A stretch of 64,000 nt of DNA from Streptomyces sp. CB00316. Lineage in GTDB: Bacteria; Actinomycetota; Actinomycetes; Streptomycetales; Streptomycetaceae. Below are positions 1-10,809 of the stretch, piece after piece (the stretch's first letter is position 1; each line of letters starts with the position of its first letter). The position numbers were made by a program, and so were the translations under genes. The stretch lies in NCBI RefSeq assembly GCF_001905595.1, contig NZ_LIXI01000001.1, positions 850,219 through 914,218 of the forward strand, written 5' to 3'. Under the pieces are notes generated by a model, which did not search any database, had not been told where the DNA came from, and saw nothing but the letters and a program-made list of their open reading frames with translations.

Positions 1-206
1 AAGTGGCGTACGCCTCCGCCTTCCTGGTCGGTGACGAGAACCTGACGCTCGCCGGCGGACTCCAGAAGTTCGTCAACCAGTACGGCGCCCAGTGGGGCCC
101 CATGACGGCGGCCTCCGTGCTCATCGCCATCCCGGCCGCCCTGGTGTTCCTGTTCGCGCAGAAGCACCTGGTCACCGGCATGTCCGCCGGAGCGGTCAAG
201 GGCTGA
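1..206 (+). CDS. malG: Sugar ABC transporter permease, C-terminal end (MalG-like, partial)
   Basis: Only the last 67 codons are inside the window; the reading frame is open from position 3 and stops at 204-206. The fragment carries one hydrophobic transmembrane stretch (IPAALVFLFAQ) followed by the short cytoplasmic tail LVTGMSAGAVKG, a form usual for the C terminus of MalG-type inner-membrane permeases of carbohydrate ABC importers. The alpha-glucosidase gene follows 113 bases downstream in the same direction, then a LacI regulator and an amylase, which supports a maltose/maltodextrin uptake role. Substrate is inferred from context only. Confidence 0.8.
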   Translation, partial: VAYASAFLVGDENLTLAGGLQKFVNQYGAQWGPMTAASVLIAIPAALVFLFAQKHLVTGMSAGAVKG

Positions 207-319
207 GAGACCCTCCTGGACGCCAGCACCCGCACGCACCACCGCATTCGTCACGGCGGCGCCGGAAACCCCGACCCGGCCACCGGCGCCGCTCCCCACC
301 CAGACACCCCAGGGACGAC

Positions 320-1996
320 ATGACCCAGCACCTCGCTGCCCCCTCCACCGGCACGTCCGACGACGCCCCGGGCCACCGCACCGGCTGGTGGCAGGACGCG
401 GTGATCTACCAGGTCTATCCACGGAGCTTCGCCGACGGCAACGGCGACGGCATGGGCGACCTCGCCGGCGTCACCGCCCGCCTGCCCTACCTGCGGGACC
501 TCGGTGTCGACGCGGTGTGGCTCTCCCCCTTCTACGCGTCCCCGCAGGCCGACGCCGGGTACGACGTCGCCGACTACCGGGCCATCGACCCGATGTTCGG
601 CACCCTGCTGGACGCCGACGCCCTGATCCGCGAGGCGCACGGCCTGGGCCTGCGCATCATCGTCGACCTGGTCCCCAACCACTCCTCCGACCAGCACGAG
701 TGGTTCAAGCGCGCCCTGGCCGAGGGCCCCGGCTCCGCCCTGCGCGAGCGCTACCACTTCCGCCCTGGCAAGGGCACCGACGGCGAACTCCCGCCCAACG
801 ACTGGGAGTCCATCTTCGGCGGCCCCGCCTGGACCCGTACGGTCAACCCGGACGGCACTCCCGGCGACTGGTACCTCCACCTCTTCGCCCCCGAGCAGCC
901 CGACTTCAACTGGGAGCACCCGGCCGTCGCCGACGAGTTCCGCTCCATCCTGCGCTTCTGGCTCGACATGGGCGTCGACGGCTTCCGGGTCGACGTCGCC
1001 CACGGCCTCGTCAAGGCGGAGGGCCTGCCCGACCTCGGCGCCCACGACCAGCTCAAGCTGCTCGGCAACGACGTCATGCCCTTCTTCGACCAGGACGGCG
1101 TGCACGCGATCTACCGCAGCTGGCGCACCATCCTCGACGAATACCCCGGCGAGCGGATCGCCGTCGCCGAGGCGTGGACCCCCACCGTCGAGCGCACCGC
1201 CAACTACGTGCGCCCCGACGAGATGCACCAGGCCTTCAACTTCCAGTACCTCGGGACCGCCTGGGACGCCGCGGAGCTCCGCGAGGTCATCGACCTCTCG
1301 CTCGACGCGATGCGCCCGGTCGGCGCCCCCACCACCTGGGTGCTGTCCAACCACGACGTCACCCGGCACGCCACCCGCTTCGCCAACCCGGCGGGCCTGG
1401 GCACCCAGATCCGTACCCCCGGCGACCGCGAACTCGGCCTGCGCCGGGCCCGCGCCGCCACCCTCCTGATGCTCGCCCTGCCCGGCTCCGCCTACGTCTA
1501 CCAGGGCGAGGAGCTCGGCCTGCCCGACGTCACCGACCTGCCCGACGAGGCCCGCCAGGACCCCTCGTTCTTCCGCGCCGAGGGCCAGGACGGCTTCCGC
1601 GACGGCTGCCGCGTCCCGATCCCGTGGACCCGCGAGGGTACGTCGTACGGGTTCGGCGAAGGCGGCAGCTGGCTCCCGCAGCCCGTCGGCTGGGGCGAGC
1701 TCTCCGTGGAGGCGCAGACCGGCGTGGAGGGCTCCACGCTGGAGCTGTACCGGGCCGCGCTCGCCGCCCGCCGCGAGCACCCGGGCCTCGGCGCGGGCAC
1801 GGACGTGGAGTGGCTGGACGGCCCCGAGGGCGTCCTCCTCCTCGCCCGCCCCGGCTTCGTGTGCACCGTCAACACCACCGGCGCACCGGTCCGTATCACC
1901 GCCCGCGGCCGGGTTCTGCTCGCCAGCTCCCCGGTCACCGTGGACGGCGCCGAGGCCGTACTTCCCGCCGACAGCACGGTGTGGTGGACGGTGTGA
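320..1996 (+). CDS. aglA: GH13 alpha-glucosidase
   Basis: A 558-residue cytoplasmic glycoside hydrolase family 13 enzyme expected to hydrolyse imported maltose and maltodextrins to glucose. No signal peptide is present. The GH13 signatures are visible: the start of the barrel WWQDAVIYQVYPRSF, DLVPNHSS, GFRVDVAH with nucleophile about D225, the acid/base about E284 in AVAEAW, and NHD with about D346. The ATG at 320 was chosen over longer in-frame starts because AGGGA lies five bases upstream and the GH13 domain begins shortly after. Its TGA overlaps the GTG of the following LacI gene (GTGA), so the two are translationally coupled. Exact linkage specificity cannot be read from sequence. Confidence 0.9.
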   Translation: MTQHLAAPSTGTSDDAPGHRTGWWQDAVIYQVYPRSFADGNGDGMGDLAGVTARLPYLRDLGVDAVWLSPFYASPQADAGYDVADYRAIDPMFGTLLDADALIREAHGLGLRIIVDLVPNHSSDQHEWFKRALAEGPGSALRERYHFRPGKGTDGELPPNDWESIFGGPAWTRTVNPDGTPGDWYLHLFAPEQPDFNWEHPAVADEFRSILRFWLDMGVDGFRVDVAHGLVKAEGLPDLGAHDQLKLLGNDVMPFFDQDGVHAIYRSWRTILDEYPGERIAVAEAWTPTVERTANYVRPDEMHQAFNFQYLGTAWDAAELREVIDLSLDAMRPVGAPTTWVLSNHDVTRHATRFANPAGLGTQIRTPGDRELGLRRARAATLLMLALPGSAYVYQGEELGLPDVTDLPDEARQDPSFFRAEGQDGFRDGCRVPIPWTREGTSYGFGEGGSWLPQPVGWGELSVEAQTGVEGSTLELYRAALAARREHPGLGAGTDVEWLDGPEGVLLLARPGFVCTVNTTGAPVRITARGRVLLASSPVTVDGAEAVLPADSTVWWTV

Positions 1997-3042
1997 CACT
2001 GCCCGCACCCAGGACCACGGCCGCGCCCCGGCTCTCCGACATCGCCGGCCAGGCGGCGGTCAGCGAGGCGACGGTCAGCCGGGTCCTGAACGGGAAGCAG
2101 GGCGTCGCGGACACCACGCGTCAGCGGGTGCTCGCGGCGCTCGACATCCTGGGCTACGAGCGGCCCGTACGGCTGCGGCAGCGCAGCGCCGGACTGATCG
2201 GACTGGTGACGCCCGAACTCACCAACCCGATCTTCCCGGCGTTCGCGCAGTCCGTCGAGCAGGTGCTGGCCGGGCACGGGTACACGCCCGTGCTCTGCAC
2301 CCAGCTCCCGGGCGGCGCGACCGAGGACGAGCTGGTCGAGCAGCTCGTGGAGCGGGGCGTCGGCGGCATCGTCTTCCTCTCCGGGCTGCACGCCGACACC
2401 TCGGCCGACCCGGCACGGTACGCCGCGCTCACCGAGCGCGGTGTGCCGTTCGTCCTGATCAACGGCTACAACGAGCGCATCAGCGCCCCCTTCGTCTCGC
2501 CCGATGACAACGCTGCCGTACGCATGGCCGTGGGCCACCTCGCCGACCTCGGCCACCGCCGGATCGGCCTGGCCATCGGCCCGCAGCGGTACGTGCCGTC
2601 GCGGCGCAAGAGGGACGGGTTCGTGGAAGCGGCCATCTCGCTGCTCGGCATGGACCGGGCGGAGGCCGAAGGGCTCGTCTGCTCCACCCTGTTCAGCGTC
2701 GAGGGCGGCCAGGTGGCGGCGGGCGCCCTGCTGGACGCGGGGTGCACCGGCATCGTCTGCGGCAGTGACCTGATGGCCCTGGGCGTCGTCCGCGCCGCCC
2801 GTGGGAGAGGAATCGACGTACCGCGTGACGTCTCGGTCGTGGGCTTCGACGACTCGCAGCTCATCGCGTTCACCGACCCACCGCTGACGACCGTGCGCCA
2901 GCCCGTGCAGGCGATGGCGGCGGCCGCGGTGGGCGCGCTGCTGGAGGAGATCGGCGGAAGCCCGGTGCAGCGCACCGAGTACGTCTTCCAGCCGGAGCTG
3001 GTCGTACGGGGTTCGACCGCGGCGGTGCGAGCGGGGGGCTGA
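1993..3042 (+). CDS. LacI-family transcriptional repressor (MalR-like)
   Basis: A 349-residue LacI/GalR regulator. The N-terminal helix-turn-helix (LSDIAGQAAVSEATVSRVLN, about residues 14-33) is followed by the hinge-helix region and a periplasmic-binding-protein-like effector domain starting near GLVTPELTNPIF. Start GTG at 1993 overlaps the stop of the alpha-glucosidase, so the regulator is made with the enzyme. By position between maltodextrin genes and a secreted amylase it is the likely equivalent of MalR/Reg1 of Streptomyces, whose targets contain CTTGCAG-type repeats; matching palindromes lie 216-350 bases downstream in front of the amylase. In S. coelicolor malR is, from memory, upstream of malE rather than here, so this could also be a second LacI protein. 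Confidence 0.85.
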   Translation: MTLPAPRTTAAPRLSDIAGQAAVSEATVSRVLNGKQGVADTTRQRVLAALDILGYERPVRLRQRSAGLIGLVTPELTNPIFPAFAQSVEQVLAGHGYTPVLCTQLPGGATEDELVEQLVERGVGGIVFLSGLHADTSADPARYAALTERGVPFVLINGYNERISAPFVSPDDNAAVRMAVGHLADLGHRRIGLAIGPQRYVPSRRKRDGFVEAAISLLGMDRAEAEGLVCSTLFSVEGGQVAAGALLDAGCTGIVCGSDLMALGVVRAARGRGIDVPRDVSVVGFDDSQLIAFTDPPLTTVRQPVQAMAAAAVGALLEEIGGSPVQRTEYVFQPELVVRGSTAAVRAGG

Positions 3043-3063
3043 CGAGGCCCGGAAGACACGTAC

Positions 3064-3132
3064 AGGAGAGGCACCAGGAGTCGGCCCAGGAAGGGCCGGC
3101 GGGGAGTTCTTGCGACTCCGGGTGCCTCTCCT
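3064..3132 (+). terminator. Long hairpin after the LacI gene
   Basis: AGGAGAGGCACC (3064-3075) pairs perfectly with GGTGCCTCTCCT (3121-3132), and after one mismatch GGAGTCG (3077-3083) pairs with CGACTCC (3113-3119). A 19-pair stem just after the LacI stop should separate it from the amylase promoter. Confidence 0.75.
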
Positions 3133-3257
3133 TGTCGTGACCGGCCCGGCCGGCCGGGCGCGTGGAGTCCGGGCACCGCGAGGCGGCACCTGGAACCCTC
3201 GGCCGACCGGACCGGAGTCAGATGAAACGTAACAGGCCCGCAATATCTTGCGAAAGG

Positions 3258-3270
3258 TCTTGCAGCAAGA
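3258..3270. promoter_or_regulatory. Candidate MalR/Reg1-type operator, distal copy
   Basis: The 13-base perfect palindrome TCTTGCAGCAAGA lies upstream of the amylase promoter; a further half-site TCTTGC lies at 3246-3251. It contains the TTGCAG hexamer described in Streptomyces alpha-amylase promoters. The same core recurs at 3377-3391. Confidence 0.7.
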
Positions 3271-3325
3271 AATCGCGAAGAAAAATGGCTTGTTTCGTGG
3301 ATGTGAGCGGGGCGTGTCCAAAGGG

Positions 3326-3354
3326 TTGACCGGTGCCTGGCGGCCTCGTACGGT
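3326..3354 (+). promoter_or_regulatory. Predicted promoter of the alpha-amylase gene
   Basis: TTGACC (3326-3331) and TACGGT (3349-3354) are separated by 17 bases, close to the vegetative Streptomyces consensus. Transcription would start near 3361, placing the proximal operator at 3377-3391 in the early transcribed region where a bound repressor would block elongation or open-complex escape. Confidence 0.6.
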
Positions 3355-3376
3355 CTGGTCCGCGGCAAGGTTTGCA

Positions 3377-3391
3377 TTCTTGCAGCAAGAA
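3377..3391. promoter_or_regulatory. Candidate MalR/Reg1-type operator, proximal copy
   Basis: The 15-base perfect palindrome TTCTTGCAGCAAGAA lies 87 bases before the amylase start codon. It shares the 13-base core with the copy at 3258-3270; the two centres are 120 bases apart, a spacing that would allow a looped LacI-type complex. Confidence 0.75.
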
Positions 3392-3477
3392 CCTTCAGGA
3401 GCCTTGAGGGCATGGCGCGTTGCCGGCTGAGGCTGCACCGTCACCCGCGTTTCCCCCACCCCCGCAGGAGGAAAGAC

Positions 3478-5214
3478 ATGGCACGCAGACCGCTGTCTGC
3501 CGCGCTCGCCCTCGTGGCCGGCGCCGCTGCCGCCCTTGTCATCCCCACCGGATTCGGCACCGCGTCCCCCGCGCAGGCCGCCGCTCCGGGCGACAAGGAC
3601 GTCACCGCCGTGCTGTTCGAGTGGAAGTTCGCCTCCATAGCCAAGGCCTGCACGGACACTCTCGGTCCGGCGGGCTACGGCTACGTCCAGGTCTCGCCGC
3701 CTCAGGAGCACATCCAGGGCGGTCAGTGGTGGACGTCGTACCAGCCCGTCAGCTACAAGATCGCCGGTCGCCTCGGAGACCGGGCCGCCTTCTCCGCCAT
3801 GGTCAACACGTGTCACTCGGCGGGCGTCAAGGTCGTCGCGGACACCGTCATCAACCACATGGCGGCCGGCAGCGGCACCGGCACCGGCGGCTCCTCGTAC
3901 ACCAAGTACGACTACCCGGGGCTCTACTCGGTCAACGACCTGAACCACTGCCAGTCCCCGATCACCAACTACAACGACCGCGCCAACGTCCAGAACTGCG
4001 AACTGGTCGGCCTCGCCGACCTGGACACCGGCGAGGACCACGTACGCGGAAAGATCGCCGGCTACCTCAACGACCTGCTCTCCCTCGGTGTCGACGGCTT
4101 CCGGATCGACGCGGCCAAGCACATCCCCGCCGCCGACCTCGCCAACATCAAGTCCCGGCTGACCAACCCGAACGTCTACTGGAAGCAGGAGGCGATCTAC
4201 GGAGCCGGTGAGGCCGTCTCGCCCTCCGAGTACCTCGGCACCGGGGACGTCCAGGAGTTCCGGTACGCCCGTAGCCTCAAGCAGGTCTTCCTCAACGAGA
4301 ACCTCGCCAACCTGAAGAACTTCGGCGAGAGCTGGGGCTTCATGGAGTCCGGCAAGTCCGCCGTCTTCGTCGACAACCACGACACGGAGCGCAACGGCGA
4401 GACCCTCAACTACAAGAACGGCTCCGCCTACACGCTCGCCAACGTCTTCCTGCTGGCCTGGCCCTACGGCTCCCCGGACGTCCACTCCGGCTACGAGTTC
4501 AGCAACTACGACGCCGGGCCCCCCAACGGCGGCCAGGTGAACGCCTGCTACGCCGACGGCTGGAAGTGCCAGCACGACTGGCGCGAGGTCTCCTCCATGG
4601 TCGGCCTCCGCAACGCCGCACGCGGCCAGGCCGTCACCAACTGGTGGGACAACGGCGGCGACCAGATCGCCTTCGGCCGGGGCACCAAGGCGTACGTGGC
4701 CATCAACCACGAGGGTTCCTCGCTCACCCGGACCTTCCAGACCTCGCTGCCGGCCGGGGACTACTGCGACGTGCAGTCCGGCCGCGGAGTGAGCGTCAAC
4801 GGTTCCGGCCAGTTCACCGCCACGCTCGGCGCCGGTACGGCCGTGGCCCTGCACGCGAATGCCCGTACGTGCTCCGGCGGCGGCGGTCCGACCCCGAGCC
4901 CCGACCCCGGCAACGGCCAGTCCGGCGCCTCCTTCGGCGTCAACGCCACCACCCAGCTGGGCCAGAACATCTACGTCACCGGTGACCAGGCCGCCCTCGG
5001 CAACTGGAACCCGGCGAACGCCCTGAAGCTCGACCCGGCCACCTACCCCGTCTGGAAGCTGGACGTGAGCCTGCCCGCCGGGACGTCCTTCGCGTACAAG
5101 TACGTCCGCAAGGACGCCAACGGCAACGTCACCTGGGAGAGCGGCGCCAACCGCACCGCCACGGTCCCGACCTCCGGAAAGGTCACGCTGACCGCCGACG
5201 TCTGGCGCAGCTGA
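3478..5214 (+). CDS. amlB: Secreted alpha-amylase with CBM20 starch-binding domain
   Basis: A 578-residue exported endo-alpha-1,4-glucanase. The signal peptide runs from the arginine-containing start through a hydrophobic core to about [10 protein letters not shown]. The GH13 domain holds GFRIDAAKH with nucleophile about D211, acid/base about E238 in KQEAIYG, and DNHDTERN with about D302. [13 protein letters not shown] linker near residues 465-480 leads to a C-terminal CBM20 ([18 protein letters not shown]... to the end). The ATG at 3478 was chosen because AGGAGGAAAG precedes it and it begins the signal peptide. Expression is expected to be repressed without maltodextrin through the palindromes upstream. 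The symbol is by analogy with Streptomyces amylases. Confidence 0.93.
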   Translation: MARRPLSAALALVAGAAAALVIPTGFGTASPAQAAAPGDKDVTAVLFEWKFASIAKACTDTLGPAGYGYVQVSPPQEHIQGGQWWTSYQPVSYKIAGRLGDRAAFSAMVNTCHSAGVKVVADTVINHMAAGSGTGTGGSSYTKYDYPGLYSVNDLNHCQSPITNYNDRANVQNCELVGLADLDTGEDHVRGKIAGYLNDLLSLGVDGFRIDAAKHIPAADLANIKSRLTNPNVYWKQEAIYGAGEAVSPSEYLGTGDVQEFRYARSLKQVFLNENLANLKNFGESWGFMESGKSAVFVDNHDTERNGETLNYKNGSAYTLANVFLLAWPYGSPDVHSGYEFSNYDAGPPNGGQVNACYADGWKCQHDWREVSSMVGLRNAARGQAVTNWWDNGGDQIAFGRGTKAYVAINHEGSSLTRTFQTSLPAGDYCDVQSGRGVSVNGSGQFTATLGAGTAVALHANARTCSGGGGPTPSPDPGNGQSGASFGVNATTQLGQNIYVTGDQAALGNWNPANALKLDPATYPVWKLDVSLPAGTSFAYKYVRKDANGNVTWESGANRTATVPTSGKVTLTADVWRS

Positions 5215-5225
5215 CCCGTATCTCC

Positions 5226-5260
5226 CCGTGGGCCGGAGGCGCGCTGCCTCCGGCCCACGG
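5226..5260 (+). terminator. Terminator between the amylase and pullulanase genes
   Basis: A perfect 15-pair GC stem (5226-5240 with 5246-5260) around the five-base loop GCGCT, directly after the amylase stop. It implies that the downstream gene is only partly co-transcribed or has its own promoter. Confidence 0.8.
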
Positions 5261-5296
5261 TCAACCCTCCTGACACCAGCCGAGGAGCACCCTCAC

Positions 5297-8200
5297 GTGT
5301 CCCGAACCACCCTCAGACGAGGGGTCGTCGCCGCGCTCTGCGTGGCGCTGCTGCCCGTCGTCCCGGCGGCCACCGCCGCCGCGTCGCCCAGACCACCCGC
5401 ACCGCCCTCCGACGCCAAGCTGGCCAAGGAGCCGGCCCGGCACGACCTCACGCGTGAGCAGTTCTACTTCGTGCTGCCGGACCGGTTCGCCAACGGCAGC
5501 ACCGCCAACGACCGCGGCGGGCTGAAGGGCTCACGCCTGGAGCACGGCTTCGACCCCACCGACAAGGGGTTCTACCAGGGCGGCGACCTCAAGGGCCTCA
5601 CCCAGAAGCTCGACTACATCAAGGGCCTCGGCACCACCGCGATCTGGCTCGCCCCGATCTTCAAGAACCGGCCCGTCCAGGGCACCGGCAAGGACGCCTC
5701 GGCCGGCTACCACGGCTACTGGATCACCGACTTCACCCAGGTCGACCCGCACTTCGGCTCCAACGCCGACCTGGAGAAGCTGATCGACAAGGCCCACGCC
5801 AAGGGCATGAAGGTCTTCTTCGACGTCATCACCAACCACACCGCCGACACCGTCGACTACGCGGAGAAGGCCTACGGCTACAAGCCCAAGGGCGCCTTCC
5901 CCTACCTCGACAAGGACGGCCGCCCCTTCGACGACCGGGACGGCATCGAGAAGGTGGACGAGGACTCCTTCCCGTACATCCCCGTGCAGACGCCGGACAC
6001 CGGCAGGAAGGTCCCGTCCTGGCTCGACGACCCCACGATGTACCACAACCGGGGCGACTCGACCTGGGCCGGCGAGTCCAACGAGTACGGAGACTTCTCC
6101 GGCCTCGACGACCTGTGGACCGAGCGTCCCGAGGTCGTGAAGGGCATGCAGAAGATCTACGAGAAGTGGGTCCGCGACTTCGACATCGACGGGTTCCGCA
6201 TCGACACCGTCAAACACGTCGACCTGGACTTCTGGACCCAGTGGGCCACCGCGCTGGACGCCTACGCGGCCAAGCGGGGCCGGGACGACTTCTTCATGTT
6301 CGGGGAGGTCTACTCCGCCGACCCGGCGATCACCTCGCCGTACGTCACGCGGGGCCGCCTGGACTCGACGCTGGACTTCCCCTTCCAGGAGGCCGCCCGG
6401 CAGTTCGCCTCCCAGGGCGCCCCGGCCGACCGGCTCGCCTCGGTGTACGGCAACGACTACCGCTACACCACGGACAAGGCCAACGCCTACGAGCAGGTCA
6501 CCTTCCTCGGCAACCACGACATGGGCCGCATCGGGACCTTCCTCAAGCAGGACAACCCCAAGGCCGATGACGCCGAGCTCCTCAAGCGGGCCCGCCTCGC
6601 CAACGAGCTGATGTTCCTCGGCCGTGGCAACCCGGTGATCTACTACGGCGACGAGCAGGGCTTCACCGGCGCGGGCGGCGACAAGGACTCCCGCCAGACC
6701 CTCTTCGCCTCGAAGACCGCCGACTACCTGGACGACGACCAGCTCGGCACCGACCGCACCCATGCCTCGGACGCGTACGACACCGAGCACCCGGTCTACC
6801 GCTCCATCGCCCGGCTCGCCAAGCTCACCAAGGAGCACCCGGCCCTGCGGGACGGGGTGCAGAGTGAGCTGGTCGTCGAAGGGGCAGCCGGCTCGGTGTA
6901 CGCCACCTCGCGCATCGACGCCGAGCGGCCCAACGAGTACCTCGTCGCCTCCAACAACGCGGCCACCCCGAAGAAGGTCCAGCTGACCACCGAGTCGGCC
7001 GGGGTCGACTTCCGGACGCTGTACGGCGGTTCCGGCGCGGTCCGCAGCGGTGCGGACAAGAGGGTCACCGTCACCGTGCCCGCCCTCTCCAGCATCGTGC
7101 TGCGGGCGGAGAAGCCGCTGGGCCACCCGGCCGCCAAGCCCGCGATCGTCCTGAAGGCCCCGGCCGCCGGCGCCACCGGCACCGTCGAGATCACCGCCGA
7201 CGTGGACGGCGGCCGGCTCAACCGGGTCGTGTTCGCCGCCCAGGTGGGCAACGGCGAGTGGCAGACGCTCGGTTCGGCCGATCACGCCCCGTACAAGGTC
7301 ACCCAGTACCTCGACGGAACCGTGAAGGCCGGAACACCTTTGCGCTACAAGGCCGTTGTCGTCGACCGGGCGGGCCACACATCCAGCGCTCTCGCCGCCA
7401 CCACCGCCGGGCAGACCCCGCCGACGCCGAAGCCCGTCGCCGTCGAGCGCGACCGGGCCGTGGTCCACTACCAGCGCGCCGACGGCGACTACGAGGGCTG
7501 GCAGCTCACGTCCGGTGACAAGACCGCCGAGTTCATCGGGCGGGACGCGTACGGTGCGTTCGCCTGGATCGACCTGGAGGAGGGCGCGAGCTCGGTCCCT
7601 TACACCGTCGAGAAGAACGGCACGGCCGATGGTCCGCAGCGCACCATCGACCTCGGCGTGACCGGGCAGGTCTGGATCGAGCAGGGCAAGGACGAGCAGG
7701 CGGTCGAAGCGCCCGAGGCGCCGCCGCAGGACACGGCGAAGGCGGTCCTCAACTACCACCGCCCCGACGGCGATTACGACGGCTGGGGGCTGCACACCTG
7801 GACCGGCGCCAAGGAGCCCACCGACTGGGCCAAGCCGCTGATGCCGGTCAGGAAGGACGCGTACGGGGTCACCTTCGAGGTGCCGCTCGTCGACGGGGCC
7901 ACCTCGCTCAGCTACATCCTGCACAAGGGGGACGAGAAGGACCTCCCCAGCGACCAGTCCCTCGACCTCGCGACGTACGGCCACGAGGTCTGGATGCTCG
8001 GCGGCAAACCCGGCTACCTCCTCCCGCAGGTCGGCGGGGGCGCGGCCCCTGACCTCACCAAGGCCGAGGCGCAGTGGATCGACGCGAACACCGTCGTCTG
8101 GAAGGTGAAGACGACCGACGCCACCAGCCAGCAGCTCGTGTACGCGAAGAAGGGCGGCATCTCGGTCGTGGACGGGGCGCTCTCCGACGAGGGCCAGTGG

Positions 8201-10624
8201 CTGCGGCTCGGTGCGGGCGCGCTCAGTGACGCGCAGAAGGCCAGGTTCCCGCACCTGAAGGACTATCCGGCCTTCACCGTCGACCCCCGCGACCGGGACC
8301 GCGTCGCCGAGTCCCTGCGCGGACAGCTCATCGCGACCCAGCGCGCGGCCAACGGCGCACTGCTCGCGGCCACCGGCGTACAGACGGCGGGCATCCTGGA
8401 CGACCTGTACGGGACGAAGGCCGCCTCCGCGTCGCTCGGTCCGGTCTTCCGCGGCGCCACGCCCACGCTCTCCGTCTGGGCCCCGACCGCCCAGGCCGTC
8501 GCCCTCGAACTCGACGGCCGTACGCATGCGATGAAGCGCGACGACCGCACCGGCGTCTGGTCGGTCACCGGAAGCAAGGGCTGGCGGGGCAAGCCCTACC
8601 GGTACGCCGTCACCGTCTGGGCGCCCACCGTCCAGAAGCTGGTCACCAACAAGGTCACCGACCCCTACTCCACCGCCCTGACCGCCGACTCCGCCCGCAG
8701 CCTCGTCGTCGACCTCACCGACCCGAAGCTGGCGCCGCGCGGCTGGTCCGGCCTGAAGAAGCCCGCCGCCACCCCGCTGCGGGACGCCCAGATCCAGGAG
8801 CTCCACGTCCGGGACTTCTCGATCACGGACCGCACGGCGGAGCACCCGGGTGAGTACCTGGCCTTCACCGACACCCGCTCCAAGGGCATGCGGCACCTGA
8901 AGAAGCTCGCCGACTCCGGCACCAGCTACATCCACCTGCTGCCCGTCTTCGACATCGGGACCGTCCCGGAGAAGAAGAAGGACCAGGCCGAGCCCGCCTG
9001 CGACCTGCACGTCTACGCCCCCGACTCCGAGGAGCAGCAGGCCTGCGTCTCCAAGGCCGCCGCCAAGGACGGCTTCAACTGGGGCTACGACCCCTTCCAC
9101 TACACCGTCCCCGAGGGCTCGTACGCCTCCGATCCCGACGGCACCAAGCGCACCGTCGAGTTCCGGCAGATGGTCCAGGGCCTCAACCAGGCCGGGCTGC
9201 GCACGGTCATGGACGTCGTCTACAACCACACCGTCGCCTCAGGCCAGGACGACAAGTCCGTCCTCGACCGGATCGTGCCGGGCTACTACCAGCGGCTCCT
9301 GGAGGACGGCACCGTCGCCACCTCCACCTGCTGCGCCAACACCGCTCCCGAGAACACCATGATGGGCAAGCTGGTCGTCGACTCGATCGTCACCTGGGCG
9401 AAGGAGTACAAGGTCGACGGCTTCCGCTTCGACCTGATGGGCCACCATCCCAAGGAGAACGTCCTCGCGGTCCGCGAGGCGCTCGACGCGCTCACGCTCG
9501 CCAAGGACGGCGTCGACGGGAAGAAGATCATCCTGTACGGGGAGGGCTGGAACTTCGGCGAGATCGCGGATGACGCCCGCTTCGTCCAGGCCACCCAGAA
9601 GAACATGGCCGGCACCGGCATCGCGACCTTCTCCGACCGGGCCCGTGACGCCGTGCGCGGCGGCGGCCCCTTCGACGAGGACCCCGGCGTCCAGGGTTTC
9701 GCCACCGGTCTCTACACCGACCCCAATTCCTCCCCCGCCAACGGCACCCGCGCCGAACAGAAGGCCCGGCTGCTGCACTACCAGGACCTGATCAAGGTCG
9801 GGCTCTCCGGCAACCTCGCCGACTACACCTTCACCGACACCTCCGGCCGTACGGTCAAGGGTTCGGACGTCGACTACAACGGGGCGCCCGCCGGATACGC
9901 GGCCGTCCCCGGCGACGCGCTGGCCTACTCCGACGCCCACGACAACGAGACGCTCTTCGACACCCTCGCCTTCAAGCTCCCGGCAGGCACCACGGCCGAG
10001 AGCCGGGCCAGGGCCCAGGTGGTGGCCATGGCCGCCTCCGTCCTGTCGCAGGGCCCCTCGCTCTCCCAGGCGGGAACCGACCTGCTGCGCTCCAAGTCGC
10101 TGGACCGCAACTCCTACGACAGCGGCGACTGGTTCAACGCCCTGCACTGGGACTGCCGCGACGGCAACGGCTTCGGCCGGGGACTGCCGCCCGCCGCCGA
10201 CAACCAGGACAAGTGGTCGCACGCGAAGCCGCTGCTGACGGCCTCCGCCACGATCGCCCCCGACTGCGCCCAGATCGACGGGGCCTCGGCCGCCTACCGC
10301 GACCTGCTCACCATCCGCAGCACCGAGAAGGAGTTCTCGCTCTCCACCGCCGGTCAGGTGCAGTCCGCCCTGTCCTTCCCGCTCTCCGGCAAGGACGAGA
10401 CCCCCGGCGTGATCACCATGCGCCTGGGCAAGCTCGCCGTCGTCCTCAACGCCACCCCGGACACCGCCACCCAGCGGCTCGCCGCACCGGCGGGGAAGAC
10501 GTACGCCCTGCACCCGGTCCAGGCCAGGGGTGCGGATCTTACGGTCAAACGAGCCAGGTACGACGGGAAATCAGCCAGTTTCACCGTACCGGGACGCACG
10601 GCGGCGGTCTTCGTCCTGCGCTGA
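5297..10624 (+). CDS. pulA: Secreted bifunctional alpha-amylase/pullulanase (two GH13 modules)
   Basis: A 1775-residue exported protein with two complete glycosidase modules. After a signal peptide (ending about AATAAASP) comes an amylase module with GFRIDTVKH (about D303), FGEVYS (about E337) and GNHDMGR (about D408). A linker region with two related PUD-like beta-domains (each starting [14 protein letters not shown] or [14 protein letters not shown]) leads to a type I pullulanase module with [20 protein letters not shown] (about D1379), YGEGWN (about E1416) and SDAHDNE (about D1549). It should cut alpha-1,4 and alpha-1,6 bonds of starch, feeding the maltodextrin importer upstream. GTG at 5297 fits the signal peptide and GAGGAGC upstream. 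Confidence 0.93.
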   Translation: MSRTTLRRGVVAALCVALLPVVPAATAAASPRPPAPPSDAKLAKEPARHDLTREQFYFVLPDRFANGSTANDRGGLKGSRLEHGFDPTDKGFYQGGDLKGLTQKLDYIKGLGTTAIWLAPIFKNRPVQGTGKDASAGYHGYWITDFTQVDPHFGSNADLEKLIDKAHAKGMKVFFDVITNHTADTVDYAEKAYGYKPKGAFPYLDKDGRPFDDRDGIEKVDEDSFPYIPVQTPDTGRKVPSWLDDPTMYHNRGDSTWAGESNEYGDFSGLDDLWTERPEVVKGMQKIYEKWVRDFDIDGFRIDTVKHVDLDFWTQWATALDAYAAKRGRDDFFMFGEVYSADPAITSPYVTRGRLDSTLDFPFQEAARQFASQGAPADRLASVYGNDYRYTTDKANAYEQVTFLGNHDMGRIGTFLKQDNPKADDAELLKRARLANELMFLGRGNPVIYYGDEQGFTGAGGDKDSRQTLFASKTADYLDDDQLGTDRTHASDAYDTEHPVYRSIARLAKLTKEHPALRDGVQSELVVEGAAGSVYATSRIDAERPNEYLVASNNAATPKKVQLTTESAGVDFRTLYGGSGAVRSGADKRVTVTVPALSSIVLRAEKPLGHPAAKPAIVLKAPAAGATGTVEITADVDGGRLNRVVFAAQVGNGEWQTLGSADHAPYKVTQYLDGTVKAGTPLRYKAVVVDRAGHTSSALAATTAGQTPPTPKPVAVERDRAVVHYQRADGDYEGWQLTSGDKTAEFIGRDAYGAFAWIDLEEGASSVPYTVEKNGTADGPQRTIDLGVTGQVWIEQGKDEQAVEAPEAPPQDTAKAVLNYHRPDGDYDGWGLHTWTGAKEPTDWAKPLMPVRKDAYGVTFEVPLVDGATSLSYILHKGDEKDLPSDQSLDLATYGHEVWMLGGKPGYLLPQVGGGAAPDLTKAEAQWIDANTVVWKVKTTDATSQQLVYAKKGGISVVDGALSDEGQWLRLGAGALSDAQKARFPHLKDYPAFTVDPRDRDRVAESLRGQLIATQRAANGALLAATGVQTAGILDDLYGTKAASASLGPVFRGATPTLSVWAPTAQAVALELDGRTHAMKRDDRTGVWSVTGSKGWRGKPYRYAVTVWAPTVQKLVTNKVTDPYSTALTADSARSLVVDLTDPKLAPRGWSGLKKPAATPLRDAQIQELHVRDFSITDRTAEHPGEYLAFTDTRSKGMRHLKKLADSGTSYIHLLPVFDIGTVPEKKKDQAEPACDLHVYAPDSEEQQACVSKAAAKDGFNWGYDPFHYTVPEGSYASDPDGTKRTVEFRQMVQGLNQAGLRTVMDVVYNHTVASGQDDKSVLDRIVPGYYQRLLEDGTVATSTCCANTAPENTMMGKLVVDSIVTWAKEYKVDGFRFDLMGHHPKENVLAVREALDALTLAKDGVDGKKIILYGEGWNFGEIADDARFVQATQKNMAGTGIATFSDRARDAVRGGGPFDEDPGVQGFATGLYTDPNSSPANGTRAEQKARLLHYQDLIKVGLSGNLADYTFTDTSGRTVKGSDVDYNGAPAGYAAVPGDALAYSDAHDNETLFDTLAFKLPAGTTAESRARAQVVAMAASVLSQGPSLSQAGTDLLRSKSLDRNSYDSGDWFNALHWDCRDGNGFGRGLPPAADNQDKWSHAKPLLTASATIAPDCAQIDGASAAYRDLLTIRSTEKEFSLSTAGQVQSALSFPLSGKDETPGVITMRLGKLAVVLNATPDTATQRLAAPAGKTYALHPVQARGADLTVKRARYDGKSASFTVPGRTAAVFVLR

Positions 10625-10691
10625 CACCCATCGGCACTACGGTGACGGCAGACGTCGGCGATGGAGCCGCGACAGCCGTCCTGGTCCACCA

Positions 10692-10737
10692 CCGGGCCGG
10701 TCCCGCCTCCCTCCGCCGGGAGGCGGGACCGGCCCGG
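10692..10737 (+). terminator. Terminator after the pullulanase gene
   Basis: Perfect 19-pair inverted repeat, 10692-10710 with 10719-10737, with an eight-base loop, located 68 bases after the stop codon. Confidence 0.85.
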
Positions 10738-10809
10738 TCCGTGCGGCAGGCGCCCCGCCCCGGGGCGGCCGGCTCACCGGCGCCCTCTGCCCCAGCGTGC
10801 CGGACGGTG

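Noticed and set aside
388..3042. A continuous 884-codon frame covering much of the alpha-glucosidase and the LacI gene
   Set aside because: Only the part from 1993 has LacI homology and normal amino-acid use; the upstream part is Arg/Pro-rich text from the wrong frame of the alpha-glucosidase.
5531..9229. A 1232-codon open frame on the minus strand opposite the pullulanase gene
   Set aside because: Composition (Val, Gly, Asp, Glu, Arg rich, no domain) is that of an antisense shadow in high-GC DNA; the plus-strand gene has all catalytic motifs.
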